Positions 1-13,400 of a stretch of 64,000 nucleotides of DNA are shown in pieces. The translations under genes were made by a program, and so were the position numbers. The notes under the pieces are model-generated. The model was not told the DNA's origin. It ran no database searches and saw only the letters and a program-made list of their open reading frames with translations. This DNA comes from Acanthopleura granulata. Lineage: Eukaryota > Mollusca > Polyplacophora > Chitonida > Chitonidae. How positions within the stretch are numbered: position 1 is the stretch's first letter; each line of letters starts with the position of its first letter. Where the stretch lies: positions 14,533,357 to 14,597,356 of the forward strand of contig JABBOT010000010.1 of the NCBI GenBank assembly GCA_016165875.1, in the 5' to 3' direction.

Positions 1-3000
1 TCCGAATTAAACATGGTTTTGTAATTCATACTGATCCCATGGCCGTCTTAAGAGCCTGGGGAAGAGATTAGGATAATCTCAAGATATATCATTAATTCCT
101 GATCAGAGTCACAATATACCGCATACAGCTAATCTAAGATAAATATTTATCTGCTAAGCCTCGATCGTCAGCTTGAAATGGAGACTGGTGTGTCAGTGTA
201 CACATATGATTGAACAGGTTCAAAGGTTCGATCCGTATCGTTTATTCTTTCAGCCCACACCTTGTCGTCCTTGGTACGTATCTGATTCACCACTGAGTTA
301 CCACGCTGTACACGTTGTATGATTTTCACTCTTTCGATATCCAGTATTGACGCTATGCTCATGATGTCAACTTAAATCGAATAGTACAGGTTTGTACACA
401 ACCCAAAAGTCTGCTGGCAATGCATGTGTGTATTGCGTTGACAAACGCCTCATATATTTGTATTTTTATTCCACCGTGATAAAATCACGATCGACTTCCT
501 AGGTTATTAATAACTAATGAACACTTTTGTATTCCTACATTCAGACCTAAATGTATGCTTTATGTTGTTACTAATGTAAGTGAACCAGTGATTCTCATGA
601 ATGAAACAAGTTGCATCGATAATACAATACCAGGTAGTCAGTCACGTCTTTTGTTGTGAGTTACTTTAACCCGACTCCTGGAAACCAAAGTTTCTAGAAA
701 AGTGCAAATAAAACGGTGCAAGAACCGTTATCTCGCAGAAAATCTTATAGTTGTTTTGAAATTTCCCTCGTGCACTTTTATTAAAAGTCTATGGAATTTA
801 ACGACAAAATATTCGTGAAGTGCTTATAGGTGTTTATTATGCTCTAGGTGTATATGTGTATTACACCTATTGGACCAGATGGTAGATCTTTTCTCCACAA
901 GAGCATGCAGATGGTGTTATGTATGTGTATCCCTTTTGCTTTAGTGTGTGGAATGGAGTGTAATGCTGAAGAAATGTAGACCTTGTTGTTTTCAGCTCGT
1001 AATTACTACGATCTCCATGATTGAATCCAAACTGATTGTGGGGAATAGACTCTATATGAGAATATATTGTATAGTTCTCCGAATGACCGTCTGACTCTTC
1101 GTGATTATCCCTACACTATGAAAGCTCTCGGTTTATAACTGAGATGAGCTGGATCTCAGTTCTAGAGCAAGACTTAAATTTCAGGTTAACTTTATTCTCA
1201 AGTATGGCGCCAAAGGACTATACGATGTGAAAGATACGTCACCCATTATCATTATTAATTTTTTTAATGTTGTATTGGCAACCTTTCTTGTAAAATCTTT
1301 AAAATGTACACGTGTCAAAATGTTTGGCATTTTGTTCCGATGAAAATCTAATTACGTAAGAGACCGTATCCTAGGTAAGGTTGCACAAGAGTTATTTTGT
1401 GAATCGACACCATGGTGTCACTTAGGAATCGTCATCGCTTGAAGATGTTTACAGTTTTAATGAATACAAATGCAGGCAGCTTCTTCTACTTTATAAATTT
1501 GAAAGAATTTTCAACGTGGTGCTATATTGAATATTTTCTTTGTACTTTTAGGATACTCACATAATTACATTCCAGAAAAAATGGCAGTTCTATTTTTCCC
1601 CAGTGTATAAATAACAGTGATAACGAAAATGTCACTTTTGTCTCCATGTGTATGTATCTGAATGTACGCCTCATAACTTTTTTGTCTTTTTTGGCAACAT
1701 TTAACTGTTCGATTGGACGGGACCATATGATTTTCACTTCTCACGCATATGATGTTTTAAGCTCTCGGAGATATTAAACATATATGTACCAGGTGTCTCT
1801 CTTCGCTTTGTTTAATTTTATCCATTTATTTTCATTGTTAGCTTCACGTATACATGTTTCAGAGCTGGTCGACATGTTCCACACAGTAATTTATCAGCCG
1901 CAATATACACGTGCCCGGTACAATGATTGGGAATATAGCCTACGTGAAGGGAGCGACGTCTTTCTAACAAGGCAGCAAGGGATGTTATTATTAAACGATA
2001 TATTATAGCTACCTGTTCTAGTGGTCATTATTGCTGGATCTCTAAAGATCCCACGACAATTAAAATGTAATAAACGTCTTCATATTCACCTGTTTAGAAC
2101 AGAGAATAAGCCCAGCTCCCGCGACAAAATGCAATTATTGTCGTGAACCAAGACATGATAGATAGGCTAAAGCCGGCGCCTGTCCCCCGATGAGTAATGA
2201 CACCTCCAGTCTTCTGTGTAAAGACGAACACACCATGCATTAGCCTGGCATCGAATTTATCCTCAGACAATTCTGTTCAGGATTAAATATAAACTCCACA
2301 TTTACTTCAAGGCAAATAAATTTGTACTACCGGTACACATAAAAACATGCTATAAGGTTCTTAATAAGCCTTGTGTGTATACAAAGAAACTTCATGTATA
2401 TATATACGACAGAACGGTTGACCGAGGCAGGAAGTAATGATGTATTGATGTGATGTCGCAAATAGTTTTCAACAAGTTCCAGAAAATAGTTGGAGATTAC
2501 ACAAAGGAAATAGTTGGAGATTACACAAGGGACCAGGCTAACATGTATATGAAACAGAGCCAGAAATTTATCACTGTGCTATTTTTACGACTACTGGTGT
2601 AATTAGGGAATCCGTTTGCGAGCAGCGTGCTGTCACATACATGGTTCATCCGGTGGTTGTCGATCATCCATTGGCTCCTGGACTCAGGTACGGCCACAGC
2701 GGGCAGGCCCGCCTCTCCGCTCCTGCAGATCATTCTTCTGGCTAACAAGAACAATTAGTCCTGGTCACACCTGAGACGGAGAGCCTAATAAGCCTGTGGC
2801 CTTGCTCTTATCCTATGCTAAACACGCCAGAGAAATTATAGGAAACCCTCATGAGGGAACTACCATGGCCTGTACGCTGAGCGCGGAAGTCCGCTCCACA
2901 CTCCACGATAAAAAAAAATCACCACCTTTGCGGCTAATTCCGTTTATTTATTTTTATCAATAATAAAGTACAAACCATCACACAGCGTGCTATACTTAAC

Positions 3001-4825
3001 CCGTGCTGAGACTAGAATACTTTGGTAAATTGGCATAATTTACTGATGTTTACAATACACAATAGTATACGTCATACATAGTACTTAACAGTGGGCTTCA
3101 AATGGCAACGGGAAATTTTCGAAATATCTCACCCTATATTCCTCGTGGATATAAGCGTGATATTACAAGGCATGGACCTAACAGAAAACAATTAACATAA
3201 GCGTTATACAGAGGACATTAACACAAGTATATACATTTGTATCAATAAATAAAGAATTGGACTCAGGTTGCAAAAATTGTGTTTCTGATATTAAATGTGT
3301 TCATTTAGGGCCTCGTTAGTTAAGTAAATAATTGGATGTTTAAATATCTTACATCCACCTATTCCATTAAGGGGCAGATAGCAATTAACATTACATACAT
3401 TTTATTAATGCTTTCACGCAAAGAAAATTATACGTTTCCGTGAATATTCTTCCGGACATTTGTATACATCTGTACGTATGAAATTGCCAACGGGGGACCT
3501 AAGTACACAGGTGGATATTGGAAGCGAATGACGAATGTAATATTGGCAGGAAGAAGACGGACTAATTTTGGTAATTTGTTTGCAAAAACGCTGTGCTTCC
3601 ATGCTAGTGTGTGGGACAGGTGTGGTGTCGGTGTTTGTGTTACGGAGAGTGTCATGTCGGCTCAAGGATGAACAGCTGGAGACCGCAATTATACCCGTAC
3701 TGTTCAAACTCAGATAAGCCTTGGAAGCTGTAAGACACACACGCTCTCCTCTTCGTAACAAGCCCGCTCATACAGACAGCAACGCTAGGCCAAATATATC
3801 CAGGATCGAATGACATTAAACAAACTAATTTCTTTCTATGACACATGCTAAAAAACCTGGTCGTATTAAAGAGAAATATACGCTTATTAAGCGTCATAGA
3901 TGGCAACCTTCAAGACGGGTGGACACTTCCTAGCGAATAAATAAAACAGACAGGCGTTAAAAACTCAAATTTGGCGCAAACATGCATAGCAGCTCTCGAA
4001 AGATGGATGGCGAAAGGAGTAAAACGTTCACATATAGATCTGAACAAACATGGTGGAACAAAGACAAAGTTAAAGTGATGGATAAGCACGAGTAGCTTTT
4101 CTGCCTTCACCGTTGACAGTCTTGAAGAGTTCCCCCTTCCGGTATAGGCTCCGTAAGCGACGGTGTGTTTGAAGTCAGGAAATTAGCACGCAAACAAAGA
4201 ACCACCGAGCGATGATAAATTGAAGAAGAAATTATGGAATTATGGGTTATTTATATAAATTTACGGTTAGAGAAAACAAAGCAGACTTCGCTTTTCTAAT
4301 TACTCGTTAACAGGCTTCGTGAATGATAGGCCAGGAAGAAACGGGAATGAAAGGAAATGCGATCTAACATGAAATGCAAATTTGTACCTGCATGGTTCCC
4401 TGGTCTCGTAAAAATGTGATGATCTATCATTCATTCGAGTAGATAGGCCGCGGAAAGACAAGAAACGACCTTCAAATATGCTCAGCAGGCACCATTTCAA
4501 GAATCACTATATTTATTGACGTAGTTATTTAACTGCTGTTTTACGCAGTACTCAAGAATAAATAACCGGTATACAGTGTTTGTGAATTGTTGGTAGGTTA
4601 ACAATGGTAATAGCAGCCGTGAATTATTTGTCAGTGGGTCCTTTCTACGATAGTTTTCAGGTATTCCAGACGTTTTCCTAAATATGCTTTCTGGTCCCAA
4701 TAGATTAATTTCCATACAGACTTTTTCATAGATTTTGTATCAATATTATACAACATGTGATTTATCTATTTTACTGATGTATATTTGAATAAGTGGCAAG
4801 GAAATTATAGCCTCGTGAATTTCTG
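1..4825. other. Gene-poor intergenic DNA
   Basis: No frame above 115 codons and none with family-like sequence. AT-rich. One short direct duplication of about 22 bp (atagttggagattacacaa) at 2487-2529. Nothing else supported. Confidence 0.6.
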
Positions 4826-5077
4826 TGGCTTGGCTGGCTCAGATGGTTAAAGCGCTCGTTCGCTCCATCTATGATGCCGTTGTGGTCGCGTGTTCGAATT
4901 CAGCTCTTGTTGTTACAGCTGCGCCTTTTAGTTAAAAGATTTGTCAGGTACCTGGCGAAGGTCACTGGTTTATTCCGGTCATTTTGGTTCCCTCCATCTA
5001 TAAACCTGATCGCTGTTACATATAATGGAACGTTCCTGCAGAGTACGGCGTTCAACACCAAACAATCAATCAAGCCA
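4826..5077 (+). repeat. tRNA-derived SINE, full length, family A
   Basis: Pol III A-box-like TGGCTCAGATGG at 4836-4847 and B-box-like GTGTTCGAATTC near 4890-4901, then a central block (gtcaggtacctggcgaagg), then the common tail gagtacggcgttcaacacc and aatcaatcaa. Reads as an intact but diverged copy. Confidence 0.8.
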
Positions 5078-5109
5078 ACCGTGTCCTGGTCATGCAGTGT
5101 TTATAAACA

Positions 5110-5205
5110 AGCTTCCTCTATGCCCATAAATCAGATTGCCGTCAAATAAGTGAAATGTTCATATATGTACGTCGTTAAACACCATCATCATAAACAAATT
5201 TTAAA
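5110..5205 (+). repeat. Second SINE 3' segment just after family A copy
   Basis: cctctatgcccataaatcag, then caaataagtgaaatg, then gtacgtcgttaaacacc: the same 3' domain and tail as the SINE ending at 5077, without a head. Either a tandem 3' duplication or an older 5'-truncated copy. Confidence 0.6.
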
Positions 5206-5771
5206 AAAAATATATGAAAAACGGTACTCTATGTAATATCGTGGATAGCGAATGACTGTTAAGTAAAGGGGCTAAAACATGAAAACTTCTTATATATAAT
5301 TCGAACACCGATCGAGTATACCGGCTTACAACTTCCTACATTTCACAGTATAGAGTATAGAGACCATGGATGTAACCATGCAGGAACTTTGGACAAGTTG
5401 CATTATGCACGAGCAATTTCCATAAAGGCATTTCCAACAGAAATATCCACCGTGGAAGCTCGTTATCGCCGCAGATTGCCATTTTACAAACTATAATAAC
5501 AGATTACGCAAATTAATCCAGTGTGATACATCATGCGGAAGATTATTGTAATAATTAAATTGTGAAAAGCATACGCTGTGTAATCAAATCCAATAAAAAA
5601 ATTACCGAACATTGGATGAAGCACTTAGGGATTGGAGAAACAGTGACACTACGTCACTTCGGTTGTAATAATCTCATTCGTTTTAATATTTTTAAAATCC
5701 GACTATATCCAGTATACATTGTGCGCTTTCCGAGGTTTAGCAATCAATGGGCAACAAAGAAAGAACACGCG

Positions 5772-5787
5772 AGGTCATGCAAGGTCA
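5772..5787 (+). promoter_or_regulatory. Perfect DR4 nuclear-receptor element
   Basis: AGGTCA, four-base spacer TGCA, AGGTCA: an exact direct repeat of the nuclear-receptor half site with DR4 spacing, as bound by RXR heterodimers of TR/LXR type. It sits in a 5757-6235 block with non-repetitive, mixed composition that looks like candidate regulatory DNA. Confidence 0.35.
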
Positions 5788-7330
5788 CGCGAGACTCAAG
5801 CGTGACATATGCGGCAAATCCTAGCGGATCAGTCAGGTGACAGGGTGACAAAAACAGGCTCAAAAAATTAATAAACCCTCTTGAATGAAGCGTTAATCGT
5901 CCCAATCAAATACAACGATTATTCCAAAAGACACGAAAACTGTTTGTATTTCACATGGGATTAGGGGGCACTCCATATCTCGAATGCGAAAGCTATTAAA
6001 CGAGCTGAGGGCAGGTTAATCGGGGCTGATTGTGTAATACATGGTCACTGTACAGTTTAAATCCCTCTCCAAACAATGTTCAGAGACAACTCCTCCAAGT
6101 TTGAAGGAACCTGTTCAACGGTCTGCCAGCCACTTTTGTCGCCATTAGTGGGCCTTATTACCCTCAAGTAGCCGTAAATTGGCAGGGAAAATCAATCCCC
6201 TGACCGTGCTCAGAAATACTTCAGTGCTTCTTATCGTCAACCCTTCATCTGTAGACTCATAACCCGTAAAACTTTTGATGTTTCATCGAACGACCGGTTG
6301 TAGTGTTCTTCCAGAACCACATGTCATCTGTTAAAAAAACAGCACACAAAACAGAGAAGAAGAAAAAAAAAAGGAAAGCAATGATGTCTGAATGCTTGCA
6401 GATTTGTGGCATTCTAAAAGTGCTTACCTGTTCAATAAAATGTATTTTGCACATATATGCATATGTATAATATACAGTACGTTACTATGGGCGATTGTTT
6501 TCTGTAAGACGTCATAGGCAATACAAATATATATATAATATAGTTGACACTCAACTGAAGGTCGTAAATTATTACACGAACATACAGGCACAAATGTGTA
6601 CATTTGCATGGTATGAATAATGTGCAAATATTGCTTAACTTATATATTCATGTGGTCATGAGTTATTTCCAGTACATACTATTGAAAAAATTATTCACCG
6701 GTATTGCTCTGATTAAATGTGTGAAATTAAATCATTGTTAACTAGGGAAAAAGCAGTTCTAATTATCAACAATTCATGTCAGTATTAATGTTATACAGCA
6801 GTTTTGGCATGGTCTCTCCACAGTCTGTAGTAATGATTTTCTGTGCGAAGTCTTTTAATGCAAAATTGTCATGATGGTAGCGAAAAGTCCCCTATTTCAA
6901 CAATGCAAATTTACTCGGCAGCTAAAGGATCCCTTGCAACTAGATGGGAAATCGCCACTCGTTGTTGCAGGAGAGAGGAATATTTTTTTGTGCAGAAAAC
7001 CTCATTGAATCTGAAGTACAATTACTATGCAACATATCTCTGAAAAACTGGAGTGGTGTGGTTTATACTTTTTGTTTCAGAAGTAGAAAAACGATTTCGC
7101 TATTTCATGCCGTTTTGCTGAGGGAATTCCCATCATAATAAAAATATTATTACGTGACCCAAAATCGTTTGTCCATATGTGATATCAAGCTGGAGAGTTC
7201 TAACATATTGCGAAGTATTATGATGGTTCTCACAATCATATTTTTGTAAATCGGAAAAAAATGCAATATTTTCTACGGCCATTGAAACTGAATATTCGTC
7301 ATTATAGTTCATGGGCTGTGTGTTGTTCCT

Positions 7331-7412
7331 CTCTATAGTACAGCGGTAACTCGTACGGCTAATAACCCGGAAGTCACTAGTGTTTAGGAGTTCGATTATT
7401 ATCTCTGCTTAG
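7331..7412 (+). repeat. Possible tRNA-like SINE head relic
   Basis: agtacagcggtaactcgtac resembles an A-box arm and ggagttcgattat a B-box at the right spacing. No clear 3' tail follows. Weak. Confidence 0.3.
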
Positions 7413-9780
7413 GCCTTTTTTTGAGTAATTTGAGTGACGGAGAAAATAATTCAGCAAGGCAAGAGACAAGATTAACTTATTTTTTAAAATTTTGTAAACT
7501 CCATACAAGATATGTTTGCAAGTATAATAAATATGAATGGATAACAAATGATATATACTTCCAATGAAAGCTCAATGCCGCCAAAAATATGTAAGTCCAC
7601 GATATCAATCCGCTTCAACGCGCCACGCGTAGGGAGTCAGCATATCGAAAAGTTACATGGTGGGGAAAGGCACCCACATGGGTTTATCAGTTCACCTTAA
7701 TAAATGTTTGACAATGTCCCAGTCATATATTCACGATACAATTCGTTCGACAAAACGTTTTTGAATCCAACCACTTATTAGTGTGACTGGAAGATATAGT
7801 AACGGACAAACTATTGTGTATAAAAGACATGGTGGATACACATGGTTAGTAACGAATACGTCTTTATGGCTGGCCTATTGCACGGCAAGACCTATTATAT
7901 AACAGCTTCAACGGCATACCGGGGCAAGCCTTGCAACATTTTGCAGTAGATTTGTCACTGTGAGCAGGTTGGAATCGGCTTGGCGAGGGGGGGGGGGGCG
8001 ATTTCCCATCTTGTTGCAAAGGGTCCTTCACTAATTCCTAAAACCATAAAGGAACAATAAAAGGAACAATGGTGAAGAATCTTTTAAAGACTCCTGAATC
8101 AGGACCAAAATGCAATTGAATTTAACTGGGTTTAACTTTTTTTATGCCAACTGACAATGTTGAAGAATGGCTTAAAAATTCCTGGACTCTTGTCCACATT
8201 CTAACTATATATCACTAAAATGAACCCGACTCGTGCTTGTGCCAAGACCGAGGGGTGCGCAAAGTTTCAGACAGACATTTCGTTTGAATCGTTTAAACTT
8301 TTCCTGAAATCAAATGCACACCCAGATTACCATTAACCTTTCATTCAATACCAAGCTGTGCACCAAAGTCCGTCCAAATCTGTCCACAAATTCATGTGCA
8401 AAGTGGCAGACAGACAGACAGGCAGGCAGGCAGGCGACACCAAAACATAACCTCATTTTGCAGTGGTAAAGATTTTCGCGCAATCTGCTATGTATATATA
8501 TATGCATATACATGTGCTGTAGATGGAAAACCTACATATATCCCCACTGTATCAGGAAAGAGAAACATTGATGAAGCTATACAATGTTTCTTCGACTCTT
8601 GTTTTTGGGATGTGGTAACAAAGCCCTAACACAGAGCCCTATGAGAGCATTTCTTAGGTGGTGGAAATTGTCACCGATTTACGGAAGTAGTTCCAGTTTT
8701 AGGGTGTATTGCAGCGGTCTGTGGTAGCATGTCTGAAATGTTTTCTTCTTTTTGCTCTTGTAAGCCCCTTAGCAGCTTTGTCACTGTGTAGCACAACGTA
8801 ATTAAGTGATGAAATACGGCTCACGTCATTTTTTGACAATAACATTTGTGCTACAGCTGCTAGCACTCTTTTGCTCCATGATACAATATGTCGGCATTTC
8901 CTTTAACTCGGTCAGGCGAACGTTAAAAAGAACGTTTGTTGCGAGTAACCCGACCCACTGTTCTAAATTCGGTCCGAGGATTTTTTCCACTTTTCCGTAA
9001 GTCAAAAATCTGGCTCAGCTGTGCAGGTTAACTCCCGTTAGAGCTAGAAGAAAAGCCTTTTTTCATGCACACACAAACACTCGTTGTATTCTAGGCACCT
9101 CGTCAATGTTGGCCTTAATAATGTAAGAATAGCATTCATTATGTGTTGTGTGGGAGAAAGGAGGTCATGGGGCTGGAGGCCTACCCAAACCGACTGAGTG
9201 TTGAAACATAAACGAAAACCGAGCTCTATTGGTATGCAAATCGCAAATTATCCCGCATTTCTGGGCGGCCTTTGAAGTTCCAAAATACATGTGTCTGGGG
9301 GACACGACCATCACAACGAAGACCCACACGACCATATAGTGTTTTGGTATTTCTTTTCAATTTTGCCCCACAATGTCAGTAAAGAGAAGGACATCTCTTA
9401 ACGTTGAACAATTACATGTATTAGGTCATTTTTTTTGGCCAGTAGTTGAAAATGTTTGTTCGTGCAGTCGTCGTTTAAATCAATCCCTTCGGGAATGGAA
9501 AACGCCCTGTAATCAATTACCACCACCACGAGCAGAAAGAGGAAATGTATTTTGATTGCTTTACTGAAATGGCATGTAAAAAAGAAAACCCAAACAAAGA
9601 AAGGGATAAAAAGAAAAAGAAAAAAAACAAGTCTGCCCATTCTGGTCAAGTTTGAGTTTCGGTCATGGTCGACAAATTATGGCCGTTTTTGTACTATTTT
9701 TTTCGTGTCTGTTTCTATAGAAACCCAGCTTTTATTCGGATTGCTACAAGCAACAAGAAACATATATTGTTTTCACAACG

Positions 9781-10484
9781 CTTCCAGTATGATTTTAAAA
9801 CAGAATTTTAAACACCCTACCCCTCCTGAGGCCATTGTATGCTTATGATCCTGCAATTGCACTACGCAATAACCTTTTAAACCCTTCTAAACCTATACAG
9901 GTTCTAGTCCTATTTTGCTCCTCAACAGGTACAAAACTCTCCGTCCTGTACATACAACCAAAAACCCCGCATGTTTATTATCTAAAAAGAGTTCAAACCT
10001 ACTATACTTTACGCCTATATAAAAATGGCCACAGTTATGTAAGAGAAACATTTTTATCAGGTGGTGGTCAAAAATATTTTACTGGGGTATTTATGACATC
10101 TGCAAGGTAGTAACCCAAAAAATTATATGTCCTACATCAATCGTTCTTGAAAAACAAAAACTCAAAGCGTTCCTGTCAAACATATCAACATGAAATAATT
10201 ATTACAGCATACAAAAAGTGTGATAATTGGTGTCTTTATTATGATAACCTGGGCATTATTACCAGTTTGACTGATTTTCTTGAGTTTTGTCATTACAAGA
10301 TGGTAGTATACTGGTGGACAGGAGATCATTTATATTCATCTGTGAAAATCACACGTCAGCTCTGAGTTTTCCAAAACACTGTGACATTGCAACTCCCTCA
10401 TATACGTGTGTGAATGCACTGCAGATTTTTGTAGAACCTGTGGTTGAACTGCGCAAGACTAACCCAACAATTTTCATTGATTGA
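9781..10484 (+). pseudogene. Decayed ORF cluster of unknown origin
   Basis: From 9835 one frame gives 91 codons (YAYDPAIALRNNLLNPSK; GHSYVRETFLSGGGQKYF), meets TAG TAA at about 10108-10113, then continues in the same frame for about 84 codons (EIIITAYKKCDNWCLYYDN). Near 10295 sense shifts by one to another frame: GSILVDRRSFIFICENH, then VNALQIFVEPVVELRK, ending at 10484. Upstream, a third piece reads FKHPTPPEAIV. Few stops over 650 bp of AT-rich DNA suggest an old coding sequence, perhaps from a mobile element, broken by a double stop and frameshifts. Family not recognised; chance remains possible. Confidence 0.3.
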
Positions 10485-13400
10485 ATGTTTTCGAACAATT
10501 GTGAAATTTGCATAACAGGGGAAGAATTGTGTCACCGGAAGTCAGTCCAATGAGTCGAACGGACCGTCTGCTTCTTTGAATCTGTGGAAGACCTTTCCCG
10601 CCGATCGCGTGCGTGTTCTGTGAGATCAGACCGGGAGTTAAATACGTATTGGTCCAATACCATTAACGTTATTTGATTCGCTTATCCCGACAAAGCCGTG
10701 TTCCGTTCCAAAGTCTGGCTTGTCTCTTACTCCAATGCAGCTTAGCCAAGTGTTCTTTTAAGTTGACAAGCGATAAAACTTGTCCCAAGTTGCTAATTTC
10801 CTGTGAATGTTTTAGTACACAGTCATAATGTAATAGCTTAAAAACACATCGACGCGACTTAAGATCAGTGCGACCGTTGCGCCATTGGCAAATTTGTGAT
10901 ATCTAAACCACATGTGCCTCCCGCTAATACCTTAACTGCCCTCCATCTCCAAAAGAGTTCCCCAGAGACACGCTGACGACGACAATTAAATAACGTCCAA
11001 CATCAGTGACTCGCGTGCCCCACGCAAAGCGTTTCCTCACTTTCCGATCGGTTGACAAATGAAGGCACCGCTTTGTAATGACATCGACGAGATATATTCT
11101 GCCACGAAAGCCAACTGCATTTCCAAGGAATTTTGTTTTCAGCAGAGATAGTGCCTTATGATTGAGACGCGAGTCCCAGAGGACTTAGTAAAAATGGCCC
11201 TGCCAATGAAATCAAAAGCTCTATCGAGCCGGGATGAATACATATACATCAACAAAGTATCCATCTTGATAGGAATATCTTGGTTGGTAAACGCCAATAA
11301 AATACCCCAAATCAGTCCACAACCAATTAGAAACTTCTTATACGTCTATGGTAATTTACTCCTACATTGTACCTATCGAATCAAGGCGTCAAGTCAACTC
11401 CTTTGACCTCTATATATTTACGGCAACGAGCGATTCTAAAATCTGTGAAGTGGAATGGTCTTCATCAATGGTATATATTTTCATCCCACTGATAATATCA
11501 GTTTAAATGATAAAAGTGATGCCAAATCAGAAATCTAAATCTTGTCCTTCAAATAACAAATAGTAATTTTGCATTGAATGTTGCCTGTTTTCTCATATCA
11601 TAATTGCGTATTTATGTGTGTGTTTAAATAGCTAAGTCCCAGATAAATGCAACCGAGTAAATACAAATACCGCATTATAAAAACGTAGTATACGTTAGTG
11701 TTTAACAAATTTCTGTAAGAGGATGGTTTAAAATCATCTCTAATGTATGCCACAAGGTTCTCTCGCTAGCTGCGGTGAGTACAGCGCTGGGTACTTGGGA
11801 GCGTTGACTAAAGTGGTGCTCACTGCGGCTTGAGTTTTAGTATAAGTAGGCCTATAAATCCTGCATGCTTCGTAAGAAGCGGGGAAGTGTGATGAGCAAA
11901 ATTAAAATTCTACATTGTCTTCAAGAAGTTGTATGAAATCGCCACAGGTCTCTTTGAGCAGATAACGAATCCTACGTGCACTTCTTTGATGCCAACTAGT
12001 TCCTTACAAATGGTTTTGAAAATACGTTGGTGTTATACAGGTACGGCAAGATAGATGTTAGCCCAAGTTTAGGCTTGGAGATTCGTAACGAATTGAAGAT
12101 GTGAAGAGCTCAAATCAGCATATCCTGTCTTTCAGCATTACGGAAAATATCAGTTGTTAGCGAATATATTACATGAACAGCCCGTTTTATTTAAATGGCT
12201 ATCCACACTCAGTCGAAAACGAATCTCCTTGGGATTGCTTCTCATTTAAATAAGTAAATCCACTTAAAATACTCGTATATGCCATATAACGATTGGAAAT
12301 CAAAACAAGAGATCAACATCACTTCTCCTTCAAGCTTACATAGATTTAGCGACAATTCGAAGAATTTATCAGAGAGGTTGGTGGCAATCTTTGGAGGCCT
12401 CGAAGATGAGGGCAGAGTAACTCTTCCAGGAAAGTTGAAGTTTGGCAAGCGGAAACCTGCTATCGCTGGGGAAAACTGACTGGCCTTTGGTATAGCGGCG
12501 AGGACCCAGGTCCGGCAGTAATAGGTTTCGATCATCCCAGTCTGCTTTGTCCTATCGCCCCGAGGAGGCAATCCATTCAATAAACTCCGAGCGGCTCTTC
12601 TCTCTGGTAGTTCAGTAAAGAGGTTTAACAATTTGGGTAAAGATGTCCGTAAACCGTCCATTTCTCAGCATATTAATTATAGTCTCTACACTAAAACCCA
12701 TGCCAGTTCATAAAAAAGAAAATCGCCCCAGGCTAAATGACCAATCAAGCGCTCGGCTTTCGAAGCTTTGAAATATGTGGTTAGAGAGTTGCCCGTAATG
12801 GGAGTTTTCCGTTGCCAATTTCGTAGCGGTAATATGGGTACACAACGTTCCGTTGTTTTCGCCTCTTCAATTGACCGTTGAATGATGTGTGCAAATAGCG
12901 TTTAGGAGCGTTACGGACACAAACTCAATCCTCCACAATTCTGGGATAAAGCCCTCTTCACGGCCGAGGTATTTCGCCAAACCTTTGCTGCCAACCAAGT
13001 GGCTTCATTGGCCGATGCTAGAGAAACTGTTTGGACTGTGGGGAAGTTTCAATGCACGCCTCTCTATATTCCTTCCAGTCCTTCAGCTGGTAGCCTTTGA
13101 ACCATAGCTATTTCGTTATACAAACCATTTTGGTAACATCTTCTTCTGAAGCTTAAACTTCAAGGTTTCGGAGATCTTCTTATAAAGCTTCTTTCATGTG
13201 AAGACGATGAACCAAATTAAAACCAATGTAATAAGCCTGGGAGTTGAATGGACAAAGAGGAAATTCTTGACACTGACTTATTGACTACAAAGGCAGTAGT
13301 TTTTCTTTTACAAATTTCTCGGAATTGCCGTGTACCCAAGCGTGCTTTTTGATTAACGATTACTGTTTCCTTCCTATCGTTATTGGATGAAGAATAATTA

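Larger units (their letters stand above)
5206..9780. other. Gene-poor intergenic DNA with repeat relics
   Basis: Contains the DR4 block at 5757-6235, the tRNA-like relic at 7331, a G12 run at about 7987-7998, and at 8403-8433 a (CAGA)n/(CAGG)n run followed by gacaccaaaacataacc, a junction that looks like a dispersed repeat end. No coding exon supported. Confidence 0.5.

Noticed and set aside
12242..12661. 139-codon minus-strand frame
   Set aside because: No domain, no repeats of family-like motifs, no flanking splice or promoter signals; length alone is not enough.
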